This document shows, in pieces, positions 37,511-46,636 of a stretch of DNA of 64,000 nucleotides. The notes beneath the pieces are model-generated. The model was not told the DNA's origin, searched no databases, and worked only from the letters and a program-made list of their open reading frames with translations. Position 1 is the stretch's first letter; each line of letters begins with the position of its first letter. The position numbers and the translations under genes are program-made. The stretch comes from Heliocidaris erythrogramma (Eukaryota > Echinodermata > Echinoidea > Camarodonta > Echinometridae). The stretch lies in NCBI GenBank assembly GCA_025617745.1, contig CM046856.1:47258625-47322624 (forward strand), read 5' to 3'.

Positions 37511-37514
37511 TTAA

Positions 37515-37605
37515 CAAAAAAAATATATCGTCATGGCGAGATATATTATCTTGCCAAGTCGACTTCCCAAAAATTGTAAGTCAACATGGCGACATAAATT
37601 ATCTT
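37515..37605. repeat. Continuation of the palindromic minisatellite
   Basis: Resumes after the TTAA-flanked insertion with the half-unit ATATCGTCATGGCGAGATAT and one more half-unit, then stops at ATCTTA. Confidence 0.85.
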
Positions 37606-37610
37606 AATGT

Positions 37611-37886
37611 GTAAACAAATCTTTCGGCATATTACTCCCAGTTTTAAAGATCGTATGCTCGATCTGTAATGAAAAACACAAGTCAGAAAAAATTGGAACC
37701 AGCGGGATTCGAACCTGTCATCTACTGCTTGCCGGGCAGCGACTTAACCACCAGGCTATTCTGGTTCACGGCCAAGTCACGACGAACTGGAATCAAATAC
37801 CCAAGATCCTCTTCTTTCTGACTCATTAATATTCAAACGGTCCGCCGTAGACAATGGTTAGTAAATATGCCGAAAGATTTGTTTAC
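37611..37886. mobile_element. Short inverted-repeat element enclosing a tRNA-like sequence
   Basis: Near-perfect 23-nt inverted repeats at 37611-37633 (GTAAACAAATCTTTCGGCAT...) and 37864-37886 frame about 275 bp. The interior holds a minus-strand tRNA-like sequence. No open frame of note. Confidence 0.7.
37695..37767 (-). pseudogene. Degenerate tRNA-like sequence
   Basis: On the minus strand: acceptor GAACCAG/CTGGTTC, A-box-like TAGCCTGGTGGTTAAG, anticodon stem GCTGC/GCAGT closing a 7-nt loop CCGGCAA, B box GGTTCGAATCC. C replaces the invariant U33 and the T stem has two mismatches. It may be a tRNA pseudogene or the head of a tRNA-derived SINE. Confidence 0.65.
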
Positions 37887-38286
37887 AAATTAAAAATTCC
37901 TCCCCAGTCAAGCTCCTTCGTTTACTAACCATTTACTAACCATGTAGCCAATCGAAAGCCAGAATAGAAAGATCAAAACTGGACCTTGTATTCTTTTAAG
38001 AAACAATTTAACTGGTTAATTTCCGCCATCAGAAACACTTCGAACCAATCACCAAAGAAACCCTTGTCAACGTGCATGGACGTACTTTCCCATAGAAACG
38101 TGTGTAAATATGGTGTTTCGGCTTGTGTTTAACATCAATTAACAGGCCGTTTTGAAACAAAATGGGCCAGAATTCTCAAAACAAGCAGTCATACACATAG
38201 TTTCATGTACAGCAGAACATTTAGGTTTTTTATATATATTTTCCTTTTTAACTGAATTAAACCAGTGTAAACTAAAAAAGATAAAA
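37887..38286. other. Intergenic, nothing recognised
   Basis: AT-rich with a short direct repeat TTTACTAACCAT near 37920-37945. No coding or RNA signal seen. Confidence 0.5.
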
Positions 38287-38846
38287 TGTGACCCGACGCC
38301 TCAAAACCTACAATAGGTCGCCAAAATGTTTATTTTTGTTTTTGTTTTGTACATTTTCTGAAAGTCGAGATTCTCAGCTTTCCAATGGTATATCACTTGC
38401 CTAGTTTACTCTGTGTTCGATCTCTGTGAGCGCCCAAGTAAAACTGGGTATTCAAAGGCCATAGGAACCAGTATGAAGGGATTATCAGATTAGGCTGAAT
38501 TTTGGCAAACTGATACAGGAGGACCTATTCATTACTCACTCCAAAAATCAATTTAATACCTTTAGAGGTAAAGTAGTAATTTGGCATTGAATGAAAGTAT
38601 TACAAAAACTCTTTAAACATTCATTAGCTGGACAGGTGAAAAAGGGAGTTATTTTAAAATACCCCAAAAACATATTTCTAAGTCGAATTACGACTCACAA
38701 ACTTGAGACATGATAGAATGATAATGAAACTACCCATTTCTATCAAACACAGAAAATTGACTGATCGAAGCAAAATTGCTATTTTGGGCTGTTTGCTACG
38801 TTGTGGTCCGTGCGACTTATTGTAGGTTTTGAGGCGGCGGGTCACA
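38287..38846. mobile_element. 560-bp MITE with 35-bp terminal inverted repeats
   Basis: Left end 38287-38321 begins TGTGACCCGACGCCTCAAAA and right end 38812-38846 is its reverse complement with two mismatches. No open frame. Target duplication unclear (AA possible). Confidence 0.8.
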
Positions 38847-39020
38847 AATGGTTTTACAAGTTGAGATTTATGGATTTTCATGATTAATGTACATGGTTCT
38901 ATGGTGGAAATTTGTTTTGGGTGATGCGCGCGCGGAAAGTTAAACTCGCGCAATGCAACACACTTTTTGGTCAATAATTCCTGGCGCCCTCCTATTGGGA
39001 AATCCTGGATACGCCCCTGG
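38847..39020. other. Transposon-end-like sequence abutting array block C
   Basis: The minus strand reads CCAGGGGCGTATCCAGGATT from the array junction, resembling the CAGGGGCG-type ends of some DNA transposons. The partner end was not located, so the element is unassigned. Confidence 0.4.
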
Positions 39021-39676
39021 AAACCATTCCAAAGTGTACATGTGCTTTTCTGAGTTTCCATCTAACCCAACCAAAATCTCTTCCCATTTTACGGTATCTA
39101 AGTGCATCAATTTCATTTCCCCCTATTTCTTTCCACAATTTTGTAACAAATTGACACTTCATAAATAAGTGATTGTATACATCAATTTTCTTTCCACAGA
39201 AAGAACATAAGTTATATGATATAAAGCCAGATTGATACAGTTTATCATTACAATATAGGATACTATGTAATAATCTAAACTGAAATTCACCATCTAAAGT
39301 GCATAATCTCCGGGTCAAAAAGGAAGTCGCAATTGCAGATGTAGTATAATTATGATTGTGCTATTTAAGCGTGTATATAATATATTGAGAGAAAACCATT
39401 CCAAAGTGTACCTGTGCTTTTCTGAGTTTCCATCTAACCCAACCAAAATCTCCTCCCATTTTACGGTATCTAAGTGCATCAATTTCATTTCCAACTATCT
39501 TTTATTTTTTTCCACAGAAAGAACATAAGTTACATGATATGAAGCCAGATTGATACAGTTTATCATTACAATATCTATCAGGATTTTACAACATAATTTA
39601 GAAGTCAGTCCTTCATATGATATCATTATTTTTATCGTCTACTTTATACATTAATTCCGAGTAATCAATCGTCCCG

Positions 39677-39785
39677 TCCCCAGTGGCGCAATTGGTTAGC
39701 GCGCTGTACTTATAGACAGTACCCAGCGCCGTCTGGCTACCCTGTAGGCATGCGGAGGTTGTGAGTTCGATCCTCACCTGGGGAA
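39677..39785 (+). tRNA. tRNA-Ile-UAU: tRNA-Ile(UAU), array copy 54
   Basis: Canonical body; intron CTACCCTG breaks the distal intron hairpin. First tRNA of block C. Confidence 0.9.
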
Positions 39786-39984
39786 ACCGGGGTTTTTTGC
39801 ACTCAGTAGAGAGAAAACCATTCCAAAGTGTACATGTGCTTTTCTGAGTTTCCATCTAACCCAACCAAAATCTCCTCCCATTTTAAAGTATCTAAGTGCA
39901 TCAACTTCATTTCCAACTATCTCTTATTTTTATCCACAGAAAGAACATAAGTTACATGATATAAAGCCAGATTGATACAGTTTA

Positions 39985-40983
39985 CCCTTACAAAAATGTC
40001 CTGTGGTAATACCACAGGACTGTACCACATCACTATACCACAGAATGTACCACAGGAACGGTCCTGTGGTAACGTCCCAATTTACCACAGGAATACCACA
40101 GGAATGGCTTAATATGTGGTAAAGGTTATCACAGAAGGGATTAGTATGTGAAATTAGATACCATAGAATTACCACAGACTACCACACACCAGTTACCACA
40201 CAGAATTACCACACCGGTTACCACACACCAGGTACCACACAGATTACCACACAAATATATGATACAGTACCACAGGAATGCAACAGGACCACAAGAATAC
40301 ATAACCAAGGAGATTTAGCTAAAATCTCTTTGACATACGGTAACACAATCATCTACTTATATTACCACACAAAATATATATGATAAAGTACGACAGGTGT
40401 ACTGTGGTAACAGATATTCCTGTAGTATTTCGGATGTTAACAATATGTACAACAGAAATACAACATCACAAGAATACCACAACTAGCAGTTGACATTACC
40501 ACACAAGTATATGGTGTGGTAATATGTATCCATGTGGTATTTTGGATGTACCACAGGAGCACAAAAAGACCACAAGAATACAACCGCCACCAGTTGACAT
40601 TATCACACAATTATATGCTAAGGTGCCACAGGTGTACCTGTGGTAACCCTGTGTCAGCAAATATTCCTGTCGTATTTCGGATGTTAACAATATGTACCAC
40701 AGGAATACAAGAGCACCACCGGAATACCACAGCTAGAAGGTGACATTACCACACAAGTATATTGTGTGGCAACTTGTATTCATGTGGTATTTCGGATGTA
40801 CCACATGTATTGAGTACAACAGGACCACAAGAATACCACACCCACCAGTTGACATTACCACACAGGTATATGGTAAAGTACCACAGGTGTACCTGTTAGC
40901 AGCTGTGGTAACATATATTCCTGTGGTATTTTGTGTGGTAAAGACAAGTACCACAGAGAATACCACAGGACATTTTGTAAGGG
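39985..40983. mobile_element. 999-bp TA-flanked MITE rich in ACCACA/TGTGGT
   Basis: Interrupts the array phrase CAGTTTATCATTAC with TA on both sides (39983-39984, 40984-40985), so the empty site can be read from other units. Termini are CCCTTACAAAAATGTCCTGT and its inverse CACAGGACATTTTGTAAGGG. The interior is almost wholly CCACAG, ACCACAC and TGTGGTA motifs in both orientations. Phrases such as GTTGACATTACCACACAAG recur near 40491, 40590, 40739 and 40850, a period of about 250 bp in pairs. Consistent with a Tc1/mariner-type non-autonomous element. No transposase. Confidence 0.88.
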
Positions 40984-41256
40984 TATCATTACAATATAGG
41001 ATACTATGTAATAATCTAAACTGAAATTCACGTAATTTACCATCTAAAGTGCATAATCTCCGGGTCAAAAAGGAAGTCGCAATTGCAGATGTAGTATAAT
41101 TATGATTGTGCTATTTAAGCGTGTCTATAAACGCAAAGGTTTCCTTATTATTATCTATAAGGATTTTATGACATAATTTAGAAGTCAGTCCTTATTATGA
41201 TCTCATTATTTTTATCGCCTACTTTATACATTAATTCCGAGTAATCGATCGTCCCG

Positions 41257-41365
41257 TCCCCAGTGGCGCAATAGGTTAGCGCGCTGTACATATAGACAGT
41301 ACCCAGCGCCGTCTGGCTACGCTGTGGGCATGGGGAGGTTGTGAGTTTGATTCTCACCTGGGGAA
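41257..41365 (+). pseudogene. tRNA-Ile(UAU) pseudogene, array copy 55
   Basis: U33 is changed to A (CATATA), T-loop is TTTGATT, anticodon 3' strand is TGGGG. The invariant U-turn base is lost. Confidence 0.85.
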
Positions 41366-41814
41366 ACCAGGGTTTTTTGCACTCAGTAGAGAGAAAACCA
41401 TTCCAAGTGTACAATGTCATGTGCTTTTCTGAGTTTCCATCTAACCCAGACAAAATCTCCTCCCATTTTCATGTATCTAAGTGCATCAATTTCATTTCCA
41501 ACTATCTCTTATTTTTTTCCACAGAAAGAACATAAGTTACATGATATAAAGCCAGATTGATACAGTTTATCATTACAATATAGGATACTATTCACCATCT
41601 AAAGTGCATAATCTCCGCGGGTCAAAAAGGAAGTCACAATTGTAGATGTAGTATATGAATGTGCTATTTAAGCGTGTCTATAAACGCAAAGGTTTCCTTA
41701 TATTATCTATAAGGATTTTATAACATAATTTAGAAGTCAGTCCTTCATATGATATCATTATAAATATTTTTATCGCCTATTTTATACATTAATTCCGAGT
41801 AATCGATCGTCCCC

Positions 41815-41923
41815 TCCCCAGTGGCGCAATTGGTTAGCGCGCTGTACTTATAGACAGTACCCAGCGCCGTCTGGCTACGCTGTAGGCATGCGGAGGTTGT
41901 GAGTTCGATCCTCACCTGGGGAA
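41815..41923 (+). tRNA. tRNA-Ile-UAU: tRNA-Ile(UAU), array copy 56
   Basis: Canonical body; 5' flank reads GTCCCCTCCCC. Confidence 0.92.
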
Positions 41924-42438
41924 ACCGGGGTTTTTTGCACTCAGTAGAGAGAAAACCTTTCCAAAGTATACAATGTGCTTTTCTGAGTTTCCATCTAACC
42001 CAACCAAAATCTCTTCCCATTTTACGGTATCTATAAGTGCATCAATTTCATTTCCAGCTATTTCTTTCCACAATTTTGTAACAAATTGACACTTCATAAA
42101 TAAGTGATTGTATACATCAATTTTCTTTCCACGGAAAGAACATAAGTTATATGATATGAAGCCAGATTGATACAGTTTATCATTACAATATAGGATACTA
42201 TGTAATAATCTAAACTGAAATTCACCATCTAAAGTGCATAATCTCGGGGTCAAAAAGGAAGTCGCAATTGCAGATGTAGTATAATTATGATTGTGCTATT
42301 TAAGCGTGTCTATAAACGCAAAGGTTTCCTTATTATCTATCAGGATTTTACAACATAATTTAGAAGTCAGTCCTTCATATGATATCATTATTTTTATCGC
42401 CTACTTTATACATTAATTCCGAGTAATCAATCGTCCCG

Positions 42439-42547
42439 TCCCCAGTGGCGCAATAGGTTAGCGCGCTGTACTTATAGACAGTACCCAGCGCCGTCTGGCT
42501 ACCCTGTAGGCATGCGGAGGTTGTGAGTTCGATCCTCACCTGGGGAA
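42439..42547 (+). tRNA. tRNA-Ile-UAU: tRNA-Ile(UAU), array copy 57, weak terminator
   Basis: D-loop AATAGGTTA. The downstream run is broken to TATTTT, leaving T4, so termination may leak into the next sequence. Confidence 0.85.
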
Positions 42548-42996
42548 ACCGGGGTATTTTGCACTCAGTAGAGAGAAAACCATTTCAAGTGTACAATGTC
42601 ATGTGCTTTTCTGAGTTTCCATCTAACCCAACCAAAATCTCCTCCCATTTTCATGTATCTAAGTGCATCAATTTCATTTCCAACTATCTCTTATTTTTTT
42701 CCACAGAAAGAACATAAGTTACATGATATAAAGCCAGATTGATACAGTTTATCATTACAATATAGGATACTATTCACCATCTAAAGTGCATAATCTCCGC
42801 GGGTCAAAAAGGAAGTCACAATTGTAGATGTAGTATATGAATGTGCTATTTAAGCGTGTCTATAAACGCAAAGGTTTCCTTATATTATCTATAAGGATTT
42901 TATAACATAATTTAGAAGTCAGTCCTTCATATGATATCATTATAAATATTTTTATCGCCTATTTTATACATTAATTCCGAGTAATCGATCGTCCCC

Positions 42997-43105
42997 TCCC
43001 CAGTGGCGCAATTGGTTAGCGCGCTGTACTTATAGACAGTACCCAGCGCCGTCTGGCTACGCTGTAGGCATGCGGAGGTTGTGAGTTCGATCCTCACCTG
43101 GGGAA
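42997..43105 (+). tRNA. tRNA-Ile-UAU: tRNA-Ile(UAU), array copy 58
   Basis: Canonical; repeats copy 56 at +1182 bp. Confidence 0.92.
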
Positions 43106-43559
43106 ACCGGGGTTTTTTGCACTCAGTAGAGAGAAAACCTTTCCAAAGTATACATGTGCTTTTCTGAGTTTCCATCTAACCCAACCAAAATCTCTTCCCA
43201 TTTTACGGTATCTATAAGTGCATCAATTTCATTTCCAGCTATTTCTTTCCACAATTTTGTAACAAATTGACACTTCATAAATAAGTGATTGTATACATCA
43301 ATTTTCTTTCCACGGAAAGAACATAAGTTATATGATATAAAGCCAGATTGGTACAGTTTATCATTACAATATAGGATACTATGTAATAATCTAAACTGAA
43401 ATTCACCATCTAAAGTGCATAATCTCCGGGTCAAAAAGGAAGTCGCAATTGCAGATGTAGTATATGAATGTGCTATTTAAGCGTGCATGTCTATAAACGC
43501 AAAGGTTTCCGTATATTATATCTACTTGATACATTAATTCCGCGTAATCGGTCGTCCCG

Positions 43560-43668
43560 TCCCCAGTGGCGCAATAGGTTAGCGCGCTGTACTTATAGAC
43601 AGTACCCAGCGCCGTCTGGCTACGCTGTAGGCATGCGGAGGTTGTGAGTTCGATCCTCACCTGGGGAA
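43560..43668 (+). tRNA. tRNA-Ile-UAU: tRNA-Ile(UAU), array copy 59, last copy
   Basis: D-loop AATAGGTTA, otherwise intact, with T6 terminator; the array ends about 40 bp downstream. Confidence 0.88.
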
Positions 43669-43708
43669 ACCAGGGTTTTTTGCACTCAGTAGAGAGAAAA
43701 CCATTCCA

Positions 43709-44671
43709 GAGTACCATTTTTTGTTCATTCCGTCGTATGCTTTGGAACGGAATACTGAGTGCACCCCCCACCCCCCTCCCCCCGGCCCGGGAGGTTGACA
43801 CTAAGCCAGGTACCGCAGAACCGGGGGGCTGGGGGCTGCAGCCCCCACTTTTTTCAGTAAACACGTGCAAAGGTATGGCAGTGCAAAACTGTGGTATACA
43901 CGCAGCCCACCCCCCCCCCCCCCCCACTAAGCCCCTCCACTTTCCAAAACGTTCCGCGGCCCCTGTATGCAGCTGGTCCCGCACTGGAAGGAAAAAGGGT
44001 GAAGACAAGAATGGGAAAATGGCGTTTTGATACGTTGCTGTACCCCTACATTGTACTTAACACGCATTAAATGTTAAGGATATATTTTCTAATCTTTGCA
44101 TAATATGCAATTCTGCCTTACTCCTAACTTGCAAGCGAGCGACCAAAAATATTATGTTCTTGTTGACGGTTATAGATGATGCTTGCATTATATTGATTTC
44201 ATGACGAAGATGCCGCAAAAGCGTTTAATTTCAGCATAATCTCTCAATAAAAGAGATAGATAAGACTTTATGTTACTGCCATGAGTTACAATAAGTGAGT
44301 GCGAGCGAGCGTAGGGAGCAAGCTTCGGGCGGGGGATATCTTAATTGCTGTAATATTATTAAACTTTTGGGCACTGTGTCCCCAGCTCTGGCTAAGTTCC
44401 TGCTCAAAGGTGTCACACTGTTATCATATCAAGAAATAAATATTCTCCCATTAAGCTTCTCTGATTCTTTTGAGCTGTGCAAACTGCTTTTTTTCAGGGG
44501 CGGCGCTACAGGGGGACGGGGCAGGGGTGGTTGCCCCCTATGATTTTTCAAGTGACCTAAAAGAGAGAGAGAAGAAAAACGACAAAAGAAGGAGAAGAAG
44601 AAAGAAGAAGAAAAAAGAGTATGCAACTACTATTATTATTATTATTATTATCCTTATCATCATCATTATTA
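43709..44671. other. GC-rich low-complexity spacer
   Basis: Contains a poly(C) run near 43908-43926 and, on the minus strand from 43965, CAGGGGCCGCGGAACGTTTT, which resembles a DNA transposon end. A second end-like phrase, CAGGGGCGGCGCTACAGGGG, begins near 44497. A purine-rich tract and an ATT microsatellite (44568-44670) precede the composite transposon. No credible gene; open frames here run through array and C-rich sequence. Confidence 0.5.
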
Positions 44672-44960
44672 TAGGTTTTTGCGGTCATTTTCGCAAGTTC
44701 GCCATTCAATTTAATAAAGAAGTCATTGAAATTCGAAAAATAAATCCGCACCATGAAGTTAGTCGTTCAAATTCGCACTTCGGTCAAGTAATTTAGCATT
44801 TACATCTTTCAATTTAAAATGCCCGTCGAGGGCATTCAAATTCGCAACCTCGCCGGGAAGCGCCGTTTCGATCATTCAAATTCGCACGTGGGCATTCGAA
44901 TTCGTAATGCGTTCATTCAAATTCGCATGGGCATATTACGCATGTGCATTCAAACTTATG
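44672..44960 (+). repeat. Left subterminal repeat region of the composite transposon
   Basis: Copies or close variants of CATTCAAATTCGCA at about 44833, 44873, 44893 and 44914, plus looser ones at about 44724 and 44765. Subterminal repeats of this kind usually serve as transposase binding sites. Confidence 0.75.
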
Positions 44961-45147
44961 TTTTAGAAATTAAATGTTTAAAATAATGTCTTTTGTGATG
45001 CACATTAACTGCTGTTACAGGTAGTATGAAGCAAGTCTTCTTCTTCAAGTCTATAGAGTTCAAGTATATAGAAGTCTTCCATTGCAACATAGGTAATCGT
45101 TCAGTGCACTTGTGTTTCACATCTCTATCTACCTTTGTCGCATAATC

Positions 45148-46239
45148 ATGGAGCCGCGCGTCAGATATAGGCGAATTTCAAACGAAGATAGGGAGAGACT
45201 TATCGACGCATTTGAGGGACATCAGGCAGATTACCTGCAACTTGCGGACACCCTGGGTATCAACAGGAGCACTGCAAGATCCAAAGTAGCTACCTACCTA
45301 AGGGCAGGTAGACGTCACAAATTGGAAAGAGGGAGAGCAAACAACGTGAAGGTTGACGAGGACATGCGAGCCCGTCTTCAGCAAATAATTGGTGCCAATC
45401 CCTTAGCAACACTTTTGCAAATGAAGCGCGACTTAGAAGCCTCCCTGCCCCAGAAGCCCGCCATTTCCGTGACATCTATCTCTAAGGCACTTGATGGGAT
45501 GCTGATAACCCTCAAACTGGCCGAAGACGTTCCTGATGCCAGAAATGCCCCCCTAACTATGGAAAAGCGCCAAGAGTACGCACAGTGGTTCATGGCCCAA
45601 GGGGTCGTCAGTCATTGTGTATACATCGATGAATGCGGCTATAACATTTGCACCAGGAGGTCTTTAGGGAGAGCTGCCAGGGGCACCCCTGTTCGTCGCG
45701 TCGTCAACCGTCAGCGTGGAAAAAACTGCAACATCACATTTGCAGTATCTGGCGAGGTGGGCCTCGTCCACCACACCGTGTCCAGCGAGACGACGACGAG
45801 GGAATCGTTCGAGGATTTCTTAGCTGCAACAGCACGAGAGTGCGCCAACATGTTCCCGGCAGACGAGGCCATCTTCTTCATTTACGACAATGCCCGGCCA
45901 CACGTTCGTGCCCAGCTCCCAGCTGACGTTGACCCCCGGATCAGCTTGAAACTCCTGCCCCCGTACTCGCCGTTTCTCAACTGCACCGAGATGGCACACT
46001 CCGCCTTTAAGGCGGCCGTCAATCGAGACTTGGCTCGTGCTGTGTGGCAGCAGCGGGTAGGGGACAGGGCAGCTGCAGAAGAAGCGGGCGTGACGATGCA
46101 GGAATGGCGAACACGTCTTGTGCAGCAAGTGGCAAGGCGGAACATCGACGCCATCACCCAAGACAAGTGTATGCGCTGGTACAGACACACCCAGACTTAC
46201 ATCCCCAGATGTCTTGACCGCCAGGAAATAGATGGCTGA
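45148..46239 (+). CDS. IS630/Tc1-mariner-type DDE transposase, intact
   Basis: An uninterrupted 363-residue frame. I start at Met 45148 (MEPRVRYRR), because the in-frame Met at 45112 adds a leader (MFHISIYLC) unlike a DNA-binding domain. Residues about 10-55 look like a helix-turn-helix (LADTLGINRSTARSKVATYL), and a second HTH-like part covers about 70-125. The catalytic domain shows YIDECGYN (Asp161), FIYDNARPH (Asp247) and PPYSPFLNCTE (Glu281), that is DD33E by my count; Tc1 itself is DD34E. The PPYSPxLN motif is the family hallmark. The product should cut and paste the element at TA sites in the nucleus. The frame is GC-rich against AT-rich surroundings and has no stop or frameshift, so the copy is young or was recently active. 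It starts about 190 bp inside the left subterminal repeats. Confidence 0.92.
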   Translation: MEPRVRYRRISNEDRERLIDAFEGHQADYLQLADTLGINRSTARSKVATYLRAGRRHKLERGRANNVKVDEDMRARLQQIIGANPLATLLQMKRDLEASLPQKPAISVTSISKALDGMLITLKLAEDVPDARNAPLTMEKRQEYAQWFMAQGVVSHCVYIDECGYNICTRRSLGRAARGTPVRRVVNRQRGKNCNITFAVSGEVGLVHHTVSSETTTRESFEDFLAATARECANMFPADEAIFFIYDNARPHVRAQLPADVDPRISLKLLPPYSPFLNCTEMAHSAFKAAVNRDLARAVWQQRVGDRAAAEEAGVTMQEWRTRLVQQVARRNIDAITQDKCMRWYRHTQTYIPRCLDRQEIDG

Positions 46240-46292
46240 ACCCTTATGATCCGGACTCAAATGCAAATGTCAAACATAATTCCCCTTACCCA

Positions 46293-46601
46293 ATGAAAAC
46301 AAATGTGAAATCAAATAAAAGCAAGAGTCGAGACTCAAGACAACAAATTGTGGACAATTGTGAACCGAGACAAGTTGGAAAAGCATTGGCTGAGTTCAGA
46401 TCACGTAGCAACAGCGCACCAAACATCGGTGGTCAATGTAAAATCACACAATACATCGAGCGATCAGCTTCTTCTGATTCATCGGAATCAGAGGACGAGC
46501 TCTCTGAAGCTACATTACAATCAACGAACCGAGCGAATGCTAATCTACGTCATACAAAAAAAGGCAGGAAGCGAAAACGCAAAAATGGGAAAAAATTGTG
46601 A
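46293..46601 (+). pseudogene. LINE ORF1 C-terminal remnant
   Basis: A 102-residue frame with an acidic serine-rich stretch (SASSDSSESEDE) followed by a strongly basic end (KKGRKRKRKNGKK), as at the tail of some LINE ORF1 RNA-binding proteins. It is placed 35 bp before the ORF2 frame. No RNA-recognition or zinc-knuckle motif remains, so the call rests mainly on context. Confidence 0.5.
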
Positions 46602-46636
46602 TTAAAGAACTTCATTTTCGGAAAGTTTTGTGATAA

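Larger units (their letters stand above)
39021..43708 (+). repeat. tRNA-Ile(UAU) tandem array, block C (6 tRNA copies, more diverged)
   Basis: Array units resume mid-unit at AAACCATTCC directly after a transposon-like end. The first two partial units (39021 to about 39600) lack tRNA genes; the junction at 39360-39385 joins a unit's 5' part to a downstream part. Removing the MITE at 39985-40983 gives a spacing of about 580 bp between copies 54 and 55. Copies 55-58 form two 1182-bp dimers (41257 to 42439 and 41815 to 42997). Sequence is more diverged from the blocks to the left, as expected at an array edge. It ends at 43708 inside the conserved CCATTCCA. Confidence 0.93.

Noticed and set aside
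40496-41068. Frames rich in Thr, Gly and Val around 40.5-41.1 kb
   Set aside because: They are translations of the ACCACA-rich MITE interior.
180-43434. Dozens of minus-strand frames containing RIELTTSACLQRSQTALG and plus-strand frames starting MSSILTWGN
   Set aside because: They are translations across the tRNA body and its flanks (antisense and sense); the repeated peptides simply mirror the conserved tRNA sequence.
247-43668. Reading the array tRNA as tRNA-Tyr(GUA), since GTA occurs in the stem CTGTAC and Tyr tRNAs also have introns
   Set aside because: Only the UAU loop gives a 5-bp anticodon stem, U33 and a standard intron position after base 37, and the D- and T-arms match tRNA-Ile-UAU.
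43403-44008. 201-residue minus-strand frame
   Set aside because: It crosses the array edge, antisense tRNA and C-rich low-complexity sequence; no domain.
45820-46266. 148- and 102-residue minus-strand frames over the transposase
   Set aside because: Antisense shadows of the GC-rich transposase frame.
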